Positions 1 to 7,864 of a DNA stretch of 64,000 bases are shown here, piece by piece. Location of the stretch: contig CAVUAE010000002.1 in assembly GCA_963739395.1 (NCBI GenBank), positions 248,001 through 312,000 of the forward strand, in the 5' to 3' direction. Position 1 is the stretch's first letter; every line of letters begins with the position of its first letter. The position numbers were made by a program, and so were the translations under genes. The DNA comes from RBG-13-51-18 sp963739395 (lineage in GTDB: Bacteria > Chloroflexota > Dehalococcoidia > Dehalococcoidales > RBG-16-60-22). The notes beneath the pieces are model-generated. The model ran no database searches. It was not told the origin of the DNA and saw only the letters and a program-made list of their open reading frames with translations.

Positions 1-13
1 TCCCTATCTAGTA

Positions 14-766
14 TTAACCTTTACTATCATGATGCATCATGCGTTTAACCAGACGCTTATCTTCAAGACCCAGGTCGGCTTTATCTAACAGCTCGGGGCG
101 TTTTTCCAACGTCCGCTTAATGATTTGCTCACGACGCCACTTGGCGATTTGCGCATGATTACCGGAAAGCAAAATATCCGGCACCTGCCAGCCGCGAAAA
201 TCCGCCGGTCGGGTGTACTGCGGGTATTCTAGCAGGCCGCTGGCATGAGAATCATCAAGGGGCGACTCTTCCGAGCCTAGTACACCTGGTATTAATCGCA
301 ACACGGCATCCGCCACCACCATTGCCGGCAGCTCACCGCCGGTCAAAACATAGTCGCCGATGCTGATAGTATCCGTAGCCAGGTGCTCAATAACGCGTTC
401 ATCGATGCCCTCATAATGACCGCAAATTAAAACGATATGGGGGTGCTGCGTAAACTCTTGAGCTACTTTATGCGAAAATAATCTTCCTTGGGGAGTTAAT
501 AAAATGACTGGCAGGTTGGCGCCTTTATCATCCAGCTTATCTTTTATAGCTTCTACCGCTTCGAAGATAGGTTCCGCCTTCATAACCATGCCGGCGCCAC
601 CGCCGTAAGGATAGTCATCCGCGGTATGGTGTTTATCATGGGTATAGTCGCGTATATTCACCAGGTTAATGCTGACCAACCCGTTATCAATAGCCCGCTT
701 GAAAATTCCGAAGCCGAAAGGGGCCTCGAACATCTGCGGGAACAACGTTAAAATATCGATACGCAT
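14..766 (-). CDS. trmD: tRNA (guanine37-N1)-methyltransferase TrmD
   Basis: Methylates G37 of tRNAs (those reading Pro, Leu and some Arg codons) with S-adenosylmethionine, which prevents +1 frameshifting. The SPOUT trefoil-knot motifs are clear: LICGHYEGIDERV and SIGDYVLTGGELPA, with YPYGGGAGMVM in the N-terminal half. The reading frame is open 7 codons further upstream, but family members begin MRIDILTLFP, so I take the ATG at 766. About 250 residues, normal for the family. It lies 22 bp downstream of the MogA-like gene on the same strand, so the two are probably cotranscribed. Family assignment is secure. Confidence 0.96.
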   Translation of the reverse strand: MRIDILTLFPQMFEAPFGFGIFKRAIDNGLVSINLVNIRDYTHDKHHTADDYPYGGGAGMVMKAEPIFEAVEAIKDKLDDKGANLPVILLTPQGRLFSHKVAQEFTQHPHIVLICGHYEGIDERVIEHLATDTISIGDYVLTGGELPAMVVADAVLRLIPGVLGSEESPLDDSHASGLLEYPQYTRPADFRGWQVPDILLSGNHAQIAKWRREQIIKRTLEKRPELLDKADLGLEDKRLVKRMMHHDSKG

Positions 767-788
767 TTTACTTGTGCACTCCGGCATC

Positions 789-1277
789 CTACAGCGAATG
801 CTCGGTTACCTCTCCCTTTATAATTTCCACGGCATGCGGTATTGCCGGCATTATTACCTCAAGGCATTCCTTCACCGCTTTAGTGCTGCCCGGCAGGTTG
901 ATAATGAGGCATTGTCCCCTTTGCCCTGCTACTGCCCGACTTAACATCGCCATAAGCGTTTTTTCCAGCGATTTCGCCCGCATCGCTTCGGCGATACCGG
1001 GAATCTCTCTATCGATTATCGCCAGCGTCGCTTCCGGTGTAACGTCCCTTTTACTTAAACCGGTACCGCCCGTGGTTAAAATAACATCTACTTTACCGCT
1101 ATCAGCCCAGTCGCACAGCGTGGAGGTGATAATATCTTTTTCGTCCGGCACAATTTCGTATTTGACGACGGCATTTTTAAGCGAAGTGACGATATCGCGT
1201 ATTGCCTCGCCGCTTTTATCCTGACGCTGCCCCTGCGAGCCTTTATCACTGATGGTAAGTATGCCGAAATTAATCAT
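789..1277 (-). CDS. MogA/MoaB-family molybdenum cofactor biosynthesis protein
   Basis: A molybdopterin-binding (MoCF-fold) protein that would act in molybdopterin adenylylation during Mo/W cofactor synthesis. The hallmark motif TTGGTGLSKRDVTPEAT is present, followed by IPGIAEAMR and a GQRGQCLIINLPGS segment, all typical of MogA/MoaB. About 162 residues, full length. A GTG start 4 codons upstream is possible, but the ATG at 1277 has a GAGAG ribosome site about 6 nt before it. It is upstream of trmD in the same direction. MogA versus MoaB cannot be settled from sequence alone. Confidence 0.9.
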   Translation of the reverse strand: MINFGILTISDKGSQGQRQDKSGEAIRDIVTSLKNAVVKYEIVPDEKDIITSTLCDWADSGKVDVILTTGGTGLSKRDVTPEATLAIIDREIPGIAEAMRAKSLEKTLMAMLSRAVAGQRGQCLIINLPGSTKAVKECLEVIMPAIPHAVEIIKGEVTEHSL

Positions 1278-1353
1278 GGATGCTCTCACAAAACAAGTTA
1301 TATTCTACCACAGATAGGTCTTAAGGCGAAAGTAGCCGCAGGACGATTAATGT

Positions 1354-1359
1354 TATAAT
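1354..1359 (+). promoter_or_regulatory. Extended -10 promoter for the AlkD-like gene
   Basis: TGTTATAAT (TG at 1351-1352, TATAAT at 1354-1359) is an extended -10 element about 45 bp before the start codon of the downstream gene. No convincing -35 is visible, which fits an extended -10 promoter. Confidence 0.5.
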
Positions 1360-1402
1360 GGGACAAAAACGTACGTAATAGACGAAATTTCGAGGGACAT
1401 TC

Positions 1403-2113
1403 ATGAGCACCGACATTATTGCCGACATCCGTCGGGAACTACAGCGGCAAGTAGACGAGAAAACCAAAAGCACTTTCCAGAGATACTTCAAGGAAGGTGT
1501 TGTTGCTTACGGCGTAAAGACCGGTCTGGTTAATAAAATCGCTGCCAAGTATTATCCACTGGTAAAACCGCTGGGTAAAAAGGCGATATTCCGCCTCTGC
1601 GAGGAGTTGTTAAAATCAAATTACCAAGAAGAAGCTGTTATCGTCTGCGAATGGTCATACCGCCTCCATAATATTTATGAACCAGATGACTTCTTTATCT
1701 TCGAGGACTGGCTGAAAAAATACGTAAACAACTGGGCTAAATGTGATACTCTCTGTAATCATTCTGTCGGCTCGCTGGTGGATAAATACCCACAGTATCT
1801 GCAAAACCTTAAACAATGGGCGAAATCGAGTAATCGGTGGTTGCGGCGTGCCGCCGCAGTAACGCTGATAATACCAGCGAAACAGGGCAAATTCCTCAAG
1901 GATATTTTAGATATAGCTGATATTTTATTGAAAGATAATGATGACCTGGTGCAAAAGGGGTACGGCTGGCTGCTTAAGGACGCCTCTAAAAAACATCAGG
2001 ATAAGATATTCGAATACGTTATGAAAAACAAAAAGGTAATGCCCCGCACTGCCCTCCGCTACGCCATTGAGAGGATGCCGGGTGAACTGAAGCAAAAAGT
2101 CATGGTAAAATAG
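1403..2113 (+). CDS. AlkD-like DNA alkylation repair protein (HEAT-like repeats)
   Basis: Resembles the AlkD/AlkC DNA glycosylase family, which removes positively charged alkylated bases using a superhelix of HEAT-like repeats. Visible family features are the NNWAKCDTLCNHSVG segment, the SSNRWLRRAAAV segment with the conserved Trp-Arg-Arg, and KGYGWLLKDASKK. These correspond to the Trp/Asp/Arg pocket region of AlkD. 236 residues, normal length, no signal peptide. The ATG at 1403 is preceded by a GAGGGA site. It stands alone on the plus strand between the trmD pair and the division cluster. Substrate range is not predictable here. Confidence 0.85.
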   Translation: MSTDIIADIRRELQRQVDEKTKSTFQRYFKEGVVAYGVKTGLVNKIAAKYYPLVKPLGKKAIFRLCEELLKSNYQEEAVIVCEWSYRLHNIYEPDDFFIFEDWLKKYVNNWAKCDTLCNHSVGSLVDKYPQYLQNLKQWAKSSNRWLRRAAAVTLIIPAKQGKFLKDILDIADILLKDNDDLVQKGYGWLLKDASKKHQDKIFEYVMKNKKVMPRTALRYAIERMPGELKQKVMVK

Positions 2114-2224
2114 CCAGTCAACGCTGTTCACGCTTACTCATTTCCCCACTTTCCCCCACCCTACAACCAATAGTTACGTTTGTTGTATTTCAGTCGTTTA
2201 TTCAATTTATACGTATAGATGTAT

Positions 2225-2246
2225 CTAATATATGTAGATATATTAG
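2225..2246. repeat. Inverted repeat upstream of the division cluster
   Basis: CTAATATAT at 2225-2233 and ATATATTAG at 2238-2246 form a 9-bp perfect inverted repeat with a 4-nt centre, ending 9 bp before the -35 of the mraZ promoter. There is no T-tract, so it is more likely an operator or upstream element than a terminator. Confidence 0.45.
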
Positions 2247-2255
2247 TAAAAATAC

Positions 2256-2284
2256 TTGACAAATAGGTAGGATTGTGTTATAAA
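2256..2284 (+). promoter_or_regulatory. mraZ (dcw cluster) sigma-70-type promoter
   Basis: TTGACA at 2256-2261, a 17-bp spacer and TATAAA at 2279-2284 form a near-consensus promoter. Transcription would start at about 2291, inside the MraZ box array, so MraZ binding would directly block initiation. Confidence 0.85.
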
Positions 2285-2285
2285 A

Positions 2286-2320
2286 TGGTAAATCGTGGTA
2301 GATTGTGGTAAAATAGGGTG
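2286..2320 (+). promoter_or_regulatory. MraZ-box operator array (four 10-bp direct repeats)
   Basis: TGGTA at 2286, 2296 and 2306 and GGGTG at 2316 are spaced exactly 10 bp apart, one helical turn each. They overlap the -10 and transcription start and end 14 bp before the mraZ ATG. Tandem TGGGN-type boxes with 10-bp phasing are the known operator of the MraZ family in Escherichia coli and, in variant form, in Mollicutes. Autoregulation by the adjacent mraZ is therefore the direct prediction. Confidence 0.85.
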
Positions 2321-2334
2321 AAAAGTAGATAAAA

Positions 2335-2763
2335 ATGTTTTACGGCGAATTTGATTATAAAATCGATGATAAAGGCAGACTTCCTATTCCGCCCAAATTC
2401 AGGAATGTCTTGAAGGAAGGCATCGTCCTCACCTCCAGCGCGGAAAACTGCATTACTGCTTATACGGTGCCCGAGTGGAGAAAGTTTTCTGAAAAACTAA
2501 CTAATAGTCCGCTATCACGCAGCAAGACAAGAAGATTAAGTCGTGTCCTTTTCTCAACTGCTTTTACTACGCTAATTGACGGACAGGGCCGCATCGCTAT
2601 CCCCGCCCCGCTCCGCGAGCACGCCCAGATTACCGAAGACGTTGTCGTCGTTGGCGTTAATACCTACCTTGAATTGTGGAATAAAGCCCTTTGGGAGGAA
2701 GAAAAGGCAACCAGCCAGCAGCAAGCCTGGCAGATTATAGAAAGCCTGGAAACCAATGAATAA
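2335..2763 (+). CDS. mraZ: MraZ transcriptional regulator
   Basis: DNA-binding protein with two AbrB/MazE-like half-domains that assembles into rings and controls the dcw cluster. Both half-domains show the conserved DxxGR motif: KIDDKGRLPIPPKFR near residue 12 and LIDGQGRIAIPAPLRE near residue 80. 142 residues, normal length. The start ATG lies just downstream of a four-box operator array, so it very likely represses its own operon. The last codons overlap rsmH by 8 bp, indicating translational coupling. Start codon choice is supported by MFYGEFDYKID, typical of the family. Confidence 0.96.
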   Translation: MFYGEFDYKIDDKGRLPIPPKFRNVLKEGIVLTSSAENCITAYTVPEWRKFSEKLTNSPLSRSKTRRLSRVLFSTAFTTLIDGQGRIAIPAPLREHAQITEDVVVVGVNTYLELWNKALWEEEKATSQQQAWQIIESLETNE

Positions 2764-3805
2764 AAGGTCTACCCCCAGCCATACTCCGGTTCTATTAGTA
2801 GAATCACTTCGAGCACTGGCTGTCGAGCCTGGTGGTCGATACGTTGACTGCACACTCGGCAGCGGAGGTCATGCTGCTGCCATCTTGGAGAAGAGTTCTC
2901 CCGGTGGCCAATTGCTCGGTATCGATGCTGACCCAACTGCCCTAGAAGCCGCTAGAGAGCGGCTTCAGGATTATAAGGGGTCTGCCCTGCTGGTACACGA
3001 TAATTTCGTAAATTTACGTTCAATCTGTATTAAATACAACTTTTTCCCGGTGCACGGCATTCTGCTCGACCTTGGCCTATCATCACTGCAGCTGGACGAG
3101 GGTAGTCGCGGCTTCAGCTTCCAGCACGATGCCCCGCTGGATATGCGGTTCAACCCCAGCCAGAAGATGAGCGCCGCTGATATAGTTAATACATTCTCCG
3201 AGGCTGAACTGGCCAGAATCATACGAACCTACGGCGAAGAACCACAGAGTTATCGTATCGCCAAGAATATAATTAAAGAGCGCCCTATAAATACTACCCT
3301 CAAGCTGGCGAATATCATCGAAAAGACCATCGGGCGGAGGGGTAAAATCCACCCCGCCACGAAAACCTTCCAGGCTTTGAGGATTGCCGTTAATCACGAA
3401 CTCGAATATTTAGAATCGGTTTTAAAGCAAGCAGTCTCCCTGCTCGGCTATGATGGCAGACTCGTAGTAATCAGCTATCATTCGCTCGAAGACAGGATTG
3501 TTAAGCATTTTATACAGCAAGAAGCCAAAGGCTGCATCTGCCCTCCCAGAACGCCGGTATGCATTTGCGGCCACACACCGCGTCTAAAAATAATCAACAG
3601 GAAAGTGATTATGGCTACAACGACAGAAATTAAGAATAACCCGCGCAGTCGCAGCGCTAAATTAAGAGCGGCTATGCGCATCACACCACATGGCGATCGC
3701 AAGGCAGCCACCAGTGAACACGATTTTATAACAATTGCTAAATCCAGGGTTTGGCGTAGACCATCCCTATTACAAAAATCCAGAATAATCTACATTGCGG
3801 CTTAA
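2756..3805 (+). CDS. rsmH: 16S rRNA (cytosine1402-N4)-methyltransferase RsmH
   Basis: N4-methylates C1402 in the decoding centre of 16S rRNA using SAM. Family features in order: HTPVLLVES at the N terminus, the SAM motif DCTLGSGGHAAAILE, GIDADPTAL, GILLDLGLSSLQLDE, HPATKTFQALRIAVN and VVISYHSLEDRIVK. A Cys-rich stretch (CICPPRTPVCICGH) sits near residue 260. The 349 residues are somewhat longer than usual because of a basic C-terminal tail (about 40 residues past the NNPRSRSAKLRA motif). It overlaps mraZ by 8 bp and is followed 40 bp later by ftsA. Confidence 0.96.
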   Translation: MNKRSTPSHTPVLLVESLRALAVEPGGRYVDCTLGSGGHAAAILEKSSPGGQLLGIDADPTALEAARERLQDYKGSALLVHDNFVNLRSICIKYNFFPVHGILLDLGLSSLQLDEGSRGFSFQHDAPLDMRFNPSQKMSAADIVNTFSEAELARIIRTYGEEPQSYRIAKNIIKERPINTTLKLANIIEKTIGRRGKIHPATKTFQALRIAVNHELEYLESVLKQAVSLLGYDGRLVVISYHSLEDRIVKHFIQQEAKGCICPPRTPVCICGHTPRLKIINRKVIMATTTEIKNNPRSRSAKLRAAMRITPHGDRKAATSEHDFITIAKSRVWRRPSLLQKSRIIYIAA

Positions 3806-3845
3806 AGAGAGGGAAATCAAAAATTACTGTTATTAAGGAGGGCAA

Positions 3846-5084
3846 ATGAAAAAAAGCAATATTATAACCTCAATTGATGTCGGTACTACCAAGATATGCA
3901 CCATTATGGCGGATATCGTTGATGAAGTGCCCCGTGTTGTTGGCGTCGGTATCTCTCCCTCTCGAGGACTACACAAAGGGCTGGTAGTAAATATCCACGA
4001 AGCCAGAGAGTCAATTCGCGATTCGGTGAGAAAAGCGGAGCAGACCAGCAACTTCAAAGTGGAAACAGCCTATGTCGGCGTTACTGGTCGCCATGTAACT
4101 TCGGCTAATAACCACGGTGTCGTCGCTATCACCCGCAACGACCGCGTTGTACGACCGGTTGATTTGAGGCGCGTTCTCACCTCGGCGCAGAGCGTTAAAG
4201 TTCCCGCCGAAAGAAGGCTGCTTCATGTTATACCTCGTAGCTATGCGGTTGACGGCCAGCCGGGCGTCCAAAACCCCGTAGGCATGCACGGTTTCCGCCT
4301 TGATGTCGAGACTCATGTTATCACGGCTGCAGTAACCTCTGTTCAGAATCTCGTAAAATGCATCCACAGTCTCGGCATAGATATCGAAGACCTCGTCCTG
4401 GAACCCTTGGCAAGCAGCGAAGCGGTTCTCTCCGAGGATGAGAGGCAGGTAGGCGTCATCATGGCTGATATCGGCGGTGGCACGACGGATGTCGCTATCT
4501 TCAGAGAAGGTAGCATCTGGCATACCTCGATTCTGCCAGTGGCTGGCTATCAGCTAACCCGCGATGTCGCTATCGGTCTGGGATTGCCGTTCGAAATCGC
4601 CGAGGAAATGAAGAAGAAGTATGGCAGCGTCATGCCCGTCTACGAGAAGAAGAAGAAGGGAGATACCCGCTCCGGCTATCTCTCAACGACGGACACGGCG
4701 TTTCTTACCAGGATTTATGCGACATTATCAAAGCCAGAGTCGAAGAAATATTAAAGCTTATCGTTCTGGAAATGCCGAACTCAAATTACGAAGAGCTTGT
4801 GCCGTCCGGGCTGGTACTTACCGGCGGTAGCGCTAACCTCTCCGGTCTGGCGGCGCTGGGCAGAGAAGTCCCTTAATATGCCGGTGAGAATAGGCGTTCC
4901 CAGTAACACTTATGGTATCGGTGATATGCTCCAAGACCCGGCTTATGCTACCAGCGTCGGCCTCATTCTCTGGGGAAATAAGAATCAAGGTAAGAAAAAA
5001 TTGGAAGGGAAACGGATTCGGCGGCATCTTTACAAAACCTTGTATCGCAAATTAGCAGATTGTTCGGGTAGAACATCGAAATAA
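3846..5084 (+). pseudogene. ftsA: FtsA, interrupted by two compensating frameshifts
   Basis: FtsA is an actin-like ATPase that tethers FtsZ filaments to the membrane. The start has an AAGGAGGGC ribosome site, and the first 270 or so residues are intact: SIDVGTTKICTIMADIVD, the inserted 1C subdomain, and MADIGGGTTDVAIF. Between about 4655 and 4695 the homology moves to the -1 frame (NDGHGVSYQDLCDIIKARVE, LVPSGLVLTGGSANLSGL). In that frame a stop occurs at 4874. At a CCC run near 4869-4872 homology returns by +1 to the first frame (LNMPVRIGVPSNTYGIGD, ATSVGLILWG) and ends at 5084. Read through both shifts the product would be about 412 residues, normal for FtsA. Sequencing error, recent inactivation or recoding are all possible. 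The first frame alone stops at 4754 (302 residues). Confidence 0.85.
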
Positions 5085-5120
5085 AAGAATAATTTTATAC
5101 TCGACAAAAAGGAGGAAGAT

Positions 5121-6254
5121 ATGGCAAGAACCAGTTTCGTAGCTAATCCAGCTAAGATTAAAGTAGTCGGTCTGGGTGGTGGCGGTAGTAATGCAGTGAC
5201 CCGCATGGTGCGAGAGAACATCCAGGGTGTCGAGTTCATCGCGATGAACACTGACGCCCAGGCTCTGGCCGTTTGCGAAGCACCCATGTGCGTTCAGCTT
5301 GGACCTAAGCTGACCAGGGGGCTTGGCGCGGGCGGCGACCATCTTATCGGCGCGAAAGCTGCCGAGGAAAATCGCGATGAGCTTCGCGAAATTATCGGCG
5401 GAGCCGACATGGTGTTCCTAACCGCCGGCATGGGTGGCGGCACCGGCACCGGCTCGATTCCGATTATCGCCGAGATTGCTAAATCCAGCGGCGCACTCAC
5501 TATCGCGGTAGTTACTAAACCCTTCGCTTTCGAGGGCGTTCACCGCATGGAGACGGCGGAGGATGGTATTCAAAATCTCGTCGATAAGGTCGATACATTG
5601 ATAATTATCCCTAACGACCGCCTGTTAACCCTCTGTGATAACAGAACGGGTGTTGACAGCGCCTTCAAGCTGGCGGACGATGTTTTAAGGCACGGCGTTC
5701 AGGCTATTGCCGAGGTTATTACTACCCCAGGCGTAATTAACCTGGACTTCGCTGATGTTAAAGCGATTATGAAAGACGCCGGTCCAGCCTGGATGTCCAT
5801 CGGTAAAGGCACAGGTCAAAATCGTGCTATCGACGCCGCTAAAGAAGCGCTCGCCAGCCCATTACTCGAAGTCTCTATCGAGGGCTCCAAAGGTGTGTTA
5901 TTCAACGTCGTCGGCAGCAGCAACTTAACCTTATTCGAGGTTCATCAGGCTGCAGATGTCATTAAAGCCGCCGTGGACCCGGACGCCAACATCATCTTTG
6001 GTGTGGCTAACGACCCGGCGATGGACCAAGAGGTTAGCATTACCCTCATTGCCACCGGATTCAAATCCAAGATGGGTATGGGCAGAGTCAACCGCGAAGA
6101 CGAAGAGCTAACCAAGATATTAAGAAACATGAAGACCGAAGAGGAACTGGATATGCCCTCCTTCTTACGACGGCCGCTCTTCAGCCACCGGAAAACTGCC
6201 AATACACAGAATCCATATCCGATGGAACAGCCGAAACAACGACACTTTGTTTAA
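5121..6254 (+). CDS. ftsZ: Cell division GTPase FtsZ
   Basis: Canonical tubulin-like GTPase that forms the division ring. Motifs: VVGLGGGGSNAVTRM (residues 15-29), the GTP-binding tubulin signature MGGGTGTGS (104-112), the T7 catalytic loop INLDFADVK with both Asp residues, and the C-terminal binding peptide LDMPSFLRRPLF near residue 348. 377 residues. A strong AAGGAGGAAG ribosome site precedes the ATG at 5121. It follows ftsA by 36 bp and ends at a strong terminator, closing the cluster. Two further, more divergent FtsZ/tubulin-like genes occur at 41.1 and 44.6 kb. Confidence 0.97.
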   Translation: MARTSFVANPAKIKVVGLGGGGSNAVTRMVRENIQGVEFIAMNTDAQALAVCEAPMCVQLGPKLTRGLGAGGDHLIGAKAAEENRDELREIIGGADMVFLTAGMGGGTGTGSIPIIAEIAKSSGALTIAVVTKPFAFEGVHRMETAEDGIQNLVDKVDTLIIIPNDRLLTLCDNRTGVDSAFKLADDVLRHGVQAIAEVITTPGVINLDFADVKAIMKDAGPAWMSIGKGTGQNRAIDAAKEALASPLLEVSIEGSKGVLFNVVGSSNLTLFEVHQAADVIKAAVDPDANIIFGVANDPAMDQEVSITLIATGFKSKMGMGRVNREDEELTKILRNMKTEEELDMPSFLRRPLFSHRKTANTQNPYPMEQPKQRHFV

Positions 6255-6286
6255 TCTTAGCTAAAAGATAAGTAAAATCCGTTATC

Positions 6287-6330
6287 AAGGCTGCGGGAAA
6301 CTTAAACCTCCTCCCGCAGCCTTCCCTTTT
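6287..6330 (+). terminator. Rho-independent terminator after ftsZ
   Basis: A 12-bp perfect stem pairs AAGGCTGCGGGA (6287-6298) with TCCCGCAGCCTT (6312-6323), with a 13-nt loop, followed by CCCTTTT. It lies 32 bp after the ftsZ stop. Confidence 0.85.
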
Positions 6331-6359
6331 CTCTATTATTCACTACCTTTCTAATCGTC

Positions 6360-6380
6360 ATTCCCGATCTAATCGGGAAT
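6360..6380. repeat. Short palindromic intergenic repeat
   Basis: ATTCCCGAT (6360-6368) and ATCGGGAAT (6372-6380) form a 9-bp palindrome with a 3-nt centre, in the context CGTC-palindrome-CCAG. This form is typical of dispersed small palindromic repeats. Copies elsewhere in the genome cannot be counted from this window. Confidence 0.5.
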
Positions 6381-6424
6381 CCAGTTTAATTTTCCCCAAC
6401 TGTTAATTGTTAACTCTATATAGT

Positions 6425-6454
6425 TTGACAAACATAGTTACATCTGTTTATTCT
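6425..6454 (+). promoter_or_regulatory. Promoter of rsmD-coaD
   Basis: TTGACA at 6425-6430, an 18-bp spacer and TATTCT at 6449-6454 predict a start near 6461. A small hairpin (GGTAAT 6462-6467, ATTACC 6471-6476) would then form the extreme 5' end of the message, leaving only GTAAT before the rsmD ATG and no Shine-Dalgarno site. Confidence 0.65.
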
Positions 6455-6481
6455 ATTATCTGGTAATTTGATTACCGTAAT

Positions 6482-7036
6482 ATGCGAGTTATTACAGGCA
6501 AGGCTAAAGGCCATCATCTTAAGTTCCCCACTGGTACCAAAACCCGCCCGGTTACGGACCTTGTACGCGGCGCTATCTTTTCTATCCTGGAAAACACCAC
6601 CGATAATTGGTCGCAGGTGCTGGACCTCTTTGCCGGCAGCGGCGCCTTAGGCATCGAAGCCTTAAGCCGGGGCGCTGGTTGGGTGGACTTTGTTGAAAGC
6701 GCACATAAGTGTTGTGCTATAATTAAAGAGAATTTAGCAGCTACGCATTTCACTTCACAATCTCATGTTTATTGCTGCAGCGTCGAAAAAGCGCTTGCTT
6801 TTATTGATAAGGAGTACGACATTATATTGATGGACCCGCCCTACGCCAATCCTACCACTGGCGATATTATCACCCGACTAGCCGCATCGAAACTGGTCGG
6901 CGCTAAAACAACGCTGGTAGTAACTCATTCGTCTCGTTCGCCGTTAAATCAAACTTACGGTACGCTTAATCTCCTTAAAGAACACCGCCATGGTGATAGT
7001 TGTATCTCTATATATCAAAAGGAGGCAATACTTTGA
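6482..7036 (+). CDS. rsmD: 16S rRNA (guanine966-N2)-methyltransferase RsmD
   Basis: SAM-dependent methyltransferase that modifies G966 of 16S rRNA. Visible motifs: MRVITGKAKG start, TRPVTDLVRGAIFSIL, the SAM-binding VLDLFAGSGALGIEALSRG, and the catalytic DPPY in IILMDPPYANP. 184 residues, normal length. There is no ribosome site before the ATG; instead a short hairpin occupies the 5' end of the predicted transcript. Its TGA overlaps the TTG start of coaD by 4 bp. The rsmD-coaD pairing is common in bacteria and supports both calls. Confidence 0.95.
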   Translation: MRVITGKAKGHHLKFPTGTKTRPVTDLVRGAIFSILENTTDNWSQVLDLFAGSGALGIEALSRGAGWVDFVESAHKCCAIIKENLAATHFTSQSHVYCCSVEKALAFIDKEYDIILMDPPYANPTTGDIITRLAASKLVGAKTTLVVTHSSRSPLNQTYGTLNLLKEHRHGDSCISIYQKEAIL

Positions 7037-7518
7037 TTATCGCTCTCTATCCCGGCAGCTTTGACCCCATAACCAAGGGGCATATCGATATTGTTTCTCG
7101 GGCTTCTAAACTTTTTGATAAAGTCGTTATCGGCATCTTCGCCACGCCGGAAAAAAGCCTCATGTTCTCGGTCAAGGAGCGGGTAGATATGGCTAAAAAA
7201 GCTGTCGCCCACCTGCCGAACGTCGAGGTTAGACCTTACAGTAATATTACGGTTGAGTTCGCCAAACAGATAAAAGCGTCGGTGCTGGTGCGTGGACTAA
7301 GAATGATTGGGGACTTCGAATGGGAATTTGAGATGGCGATGATGAACCAGATGCTTTCGCCGGGACTGGAAACCGTTTGCCTCATGGCGAGTCAGGAGTA
7401 TCAATTCCTTAGCGCCAGCTTGATAAAAGAGGTGGCTGGTCTAGGGGGCGATATCTCTAAATATGTCCCTAAACATGTTGCTGCAGTCCTGAAGAAAAAG
7501 GGCATTGTTAAAAAATGA
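7033..7518 (+). CDS. coaD: Phosphopantetheine adenylyltransferase CoaD
   Basis: Transfers AMP to 4'-phosphopantetheine, the penultimate step of coenzyme A synthesis. The nucleotidyltransferase signature is intact: ALYPGSFDPITKGHIDIV with T/HxGH as TKGH, VRGLRMIGDFEWEFEMA, and the ISKYVP-type C-terminal segment with SASLIKEV. About 161 residues. I place the start at the TTG at 7033 because a GGAGG site (7021-7025) lies 7 nt before it, family members begin right before the ALYPGSFDP strand, and it gives a TTGA overlap with the rsmD stop. An in-frame ATG at 7000 would add an unlikely tail. Confidence 0.95.
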   Translation: MIIALYPGSFDPITKGHIDIVSRASKLFDKVVIGIFATPEKSLMFSVKERVDMAKKAVAHLPNVEVRPYSNITVEFAKQIKASVLVRGLRMIGDFEWEFEMAMMNQMLSPGLETVCLMASQEYQFLSASLIKEVAGLGGDISKYVPKHVAAVLKKKGIVKK

Positions 7519-7542
7519 CATTTTCAGGATTTGTTCCTGTTT

Positions 7543-7551
7543 TGATATAAT
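7543..7551 (+). promoter_or_regulatory. Extended -10 promoter of the ferredoxin gene
   Basis: TGATATAAT at 7543-7551 is an extended -10 element 30 bp before the ferredoxin ATG, which has its own CAGGAGGT ribosome site. This gives the short gene an independent transcript ending at the double terminator downstream. Confidence 0.6.
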
Positions 7552-7581
7552 TGCTAGGATAGATTCAGGAGGTAAAAATTA

Positions 7582-7791
7582 ATGGCATACAAGATTACAG
7601 ATGAGTGCATCAGCTGTGGAGCCTGCGAGCCGGAATGCCCCGTGCACGCCATCAGCGAGGGAGAGACTTCTTACGTCATCGACCCCAATAAGTGCGTAGA
7701 ATGCGTGGGCTATCACGACTCTCCGAAGTGCGCGGAAATTTGCCCGGTTGATGCTCCCAAACCCGACCCCGCCCATCCCAGAAAAAAGTAA
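7582..7791 (+). CDS. 2[4Fe-4S] ferredoxin
   Basis: Small low-potential electron carrier of the clostridial/YfhL type. The first cluster motif is CISCGACEPECP (C-x2-C-x2-C-x3-CP). The second is CVECVGYHDSPKCAEICP (C-x2-C-x8-C-x3-CP), whose eight-residue spacer between the second and third Cys is characteristic of the YfhL/Alvin subfamily. 69 residues. A consensus CAGGAGGT ribosome site precedes the ATG. It has its own extended -10 promoter and terminators, so it is monocistronic. The redox partner is not evident from the neighbours. Confidence 0.94.
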   Translation: MAYKITDECISCGACEPECPVHAISEGETSYVIDPNKCVECVGYHDSPKCAEICPVDAPKPDPAHPRKK

Positions 7792-7814
7792 AGCGTATAT
7801 TTATTGGCTAAATA

Positions 7815-7861
7815 AATAGCGGGGCGACCCAGATGCTTGACCCCGCTATTACTGTTTCTTT
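7815..7861 (+). terminator. Terminator 1 after the ferredoxin gene
   Basis: AATAGCGGGG (7815-7824) pairs with CCCCGCTATT (7841-7850) around a 16-nt loop, followed by ACTGTTTCTTTT. The 10-bp GC-containing stem lies 23 bp after the ferredoxin stop. Confidence 0.8.
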
Positions 7862-7864
7862 TGT

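Noticed and set aside
2225..2246. Terminator of the AlkD-like gene
   Set aside because: The inverted repeat is AT-only with no T-tract and lies beside the mraZ promoter, so an operator role is more likely.
4621..4830. A plus-strand frame of 69 codons inside ftsA
   Set aside because: Arg-rich shadow in the third frame; FtsA homology lies in the other two frames.
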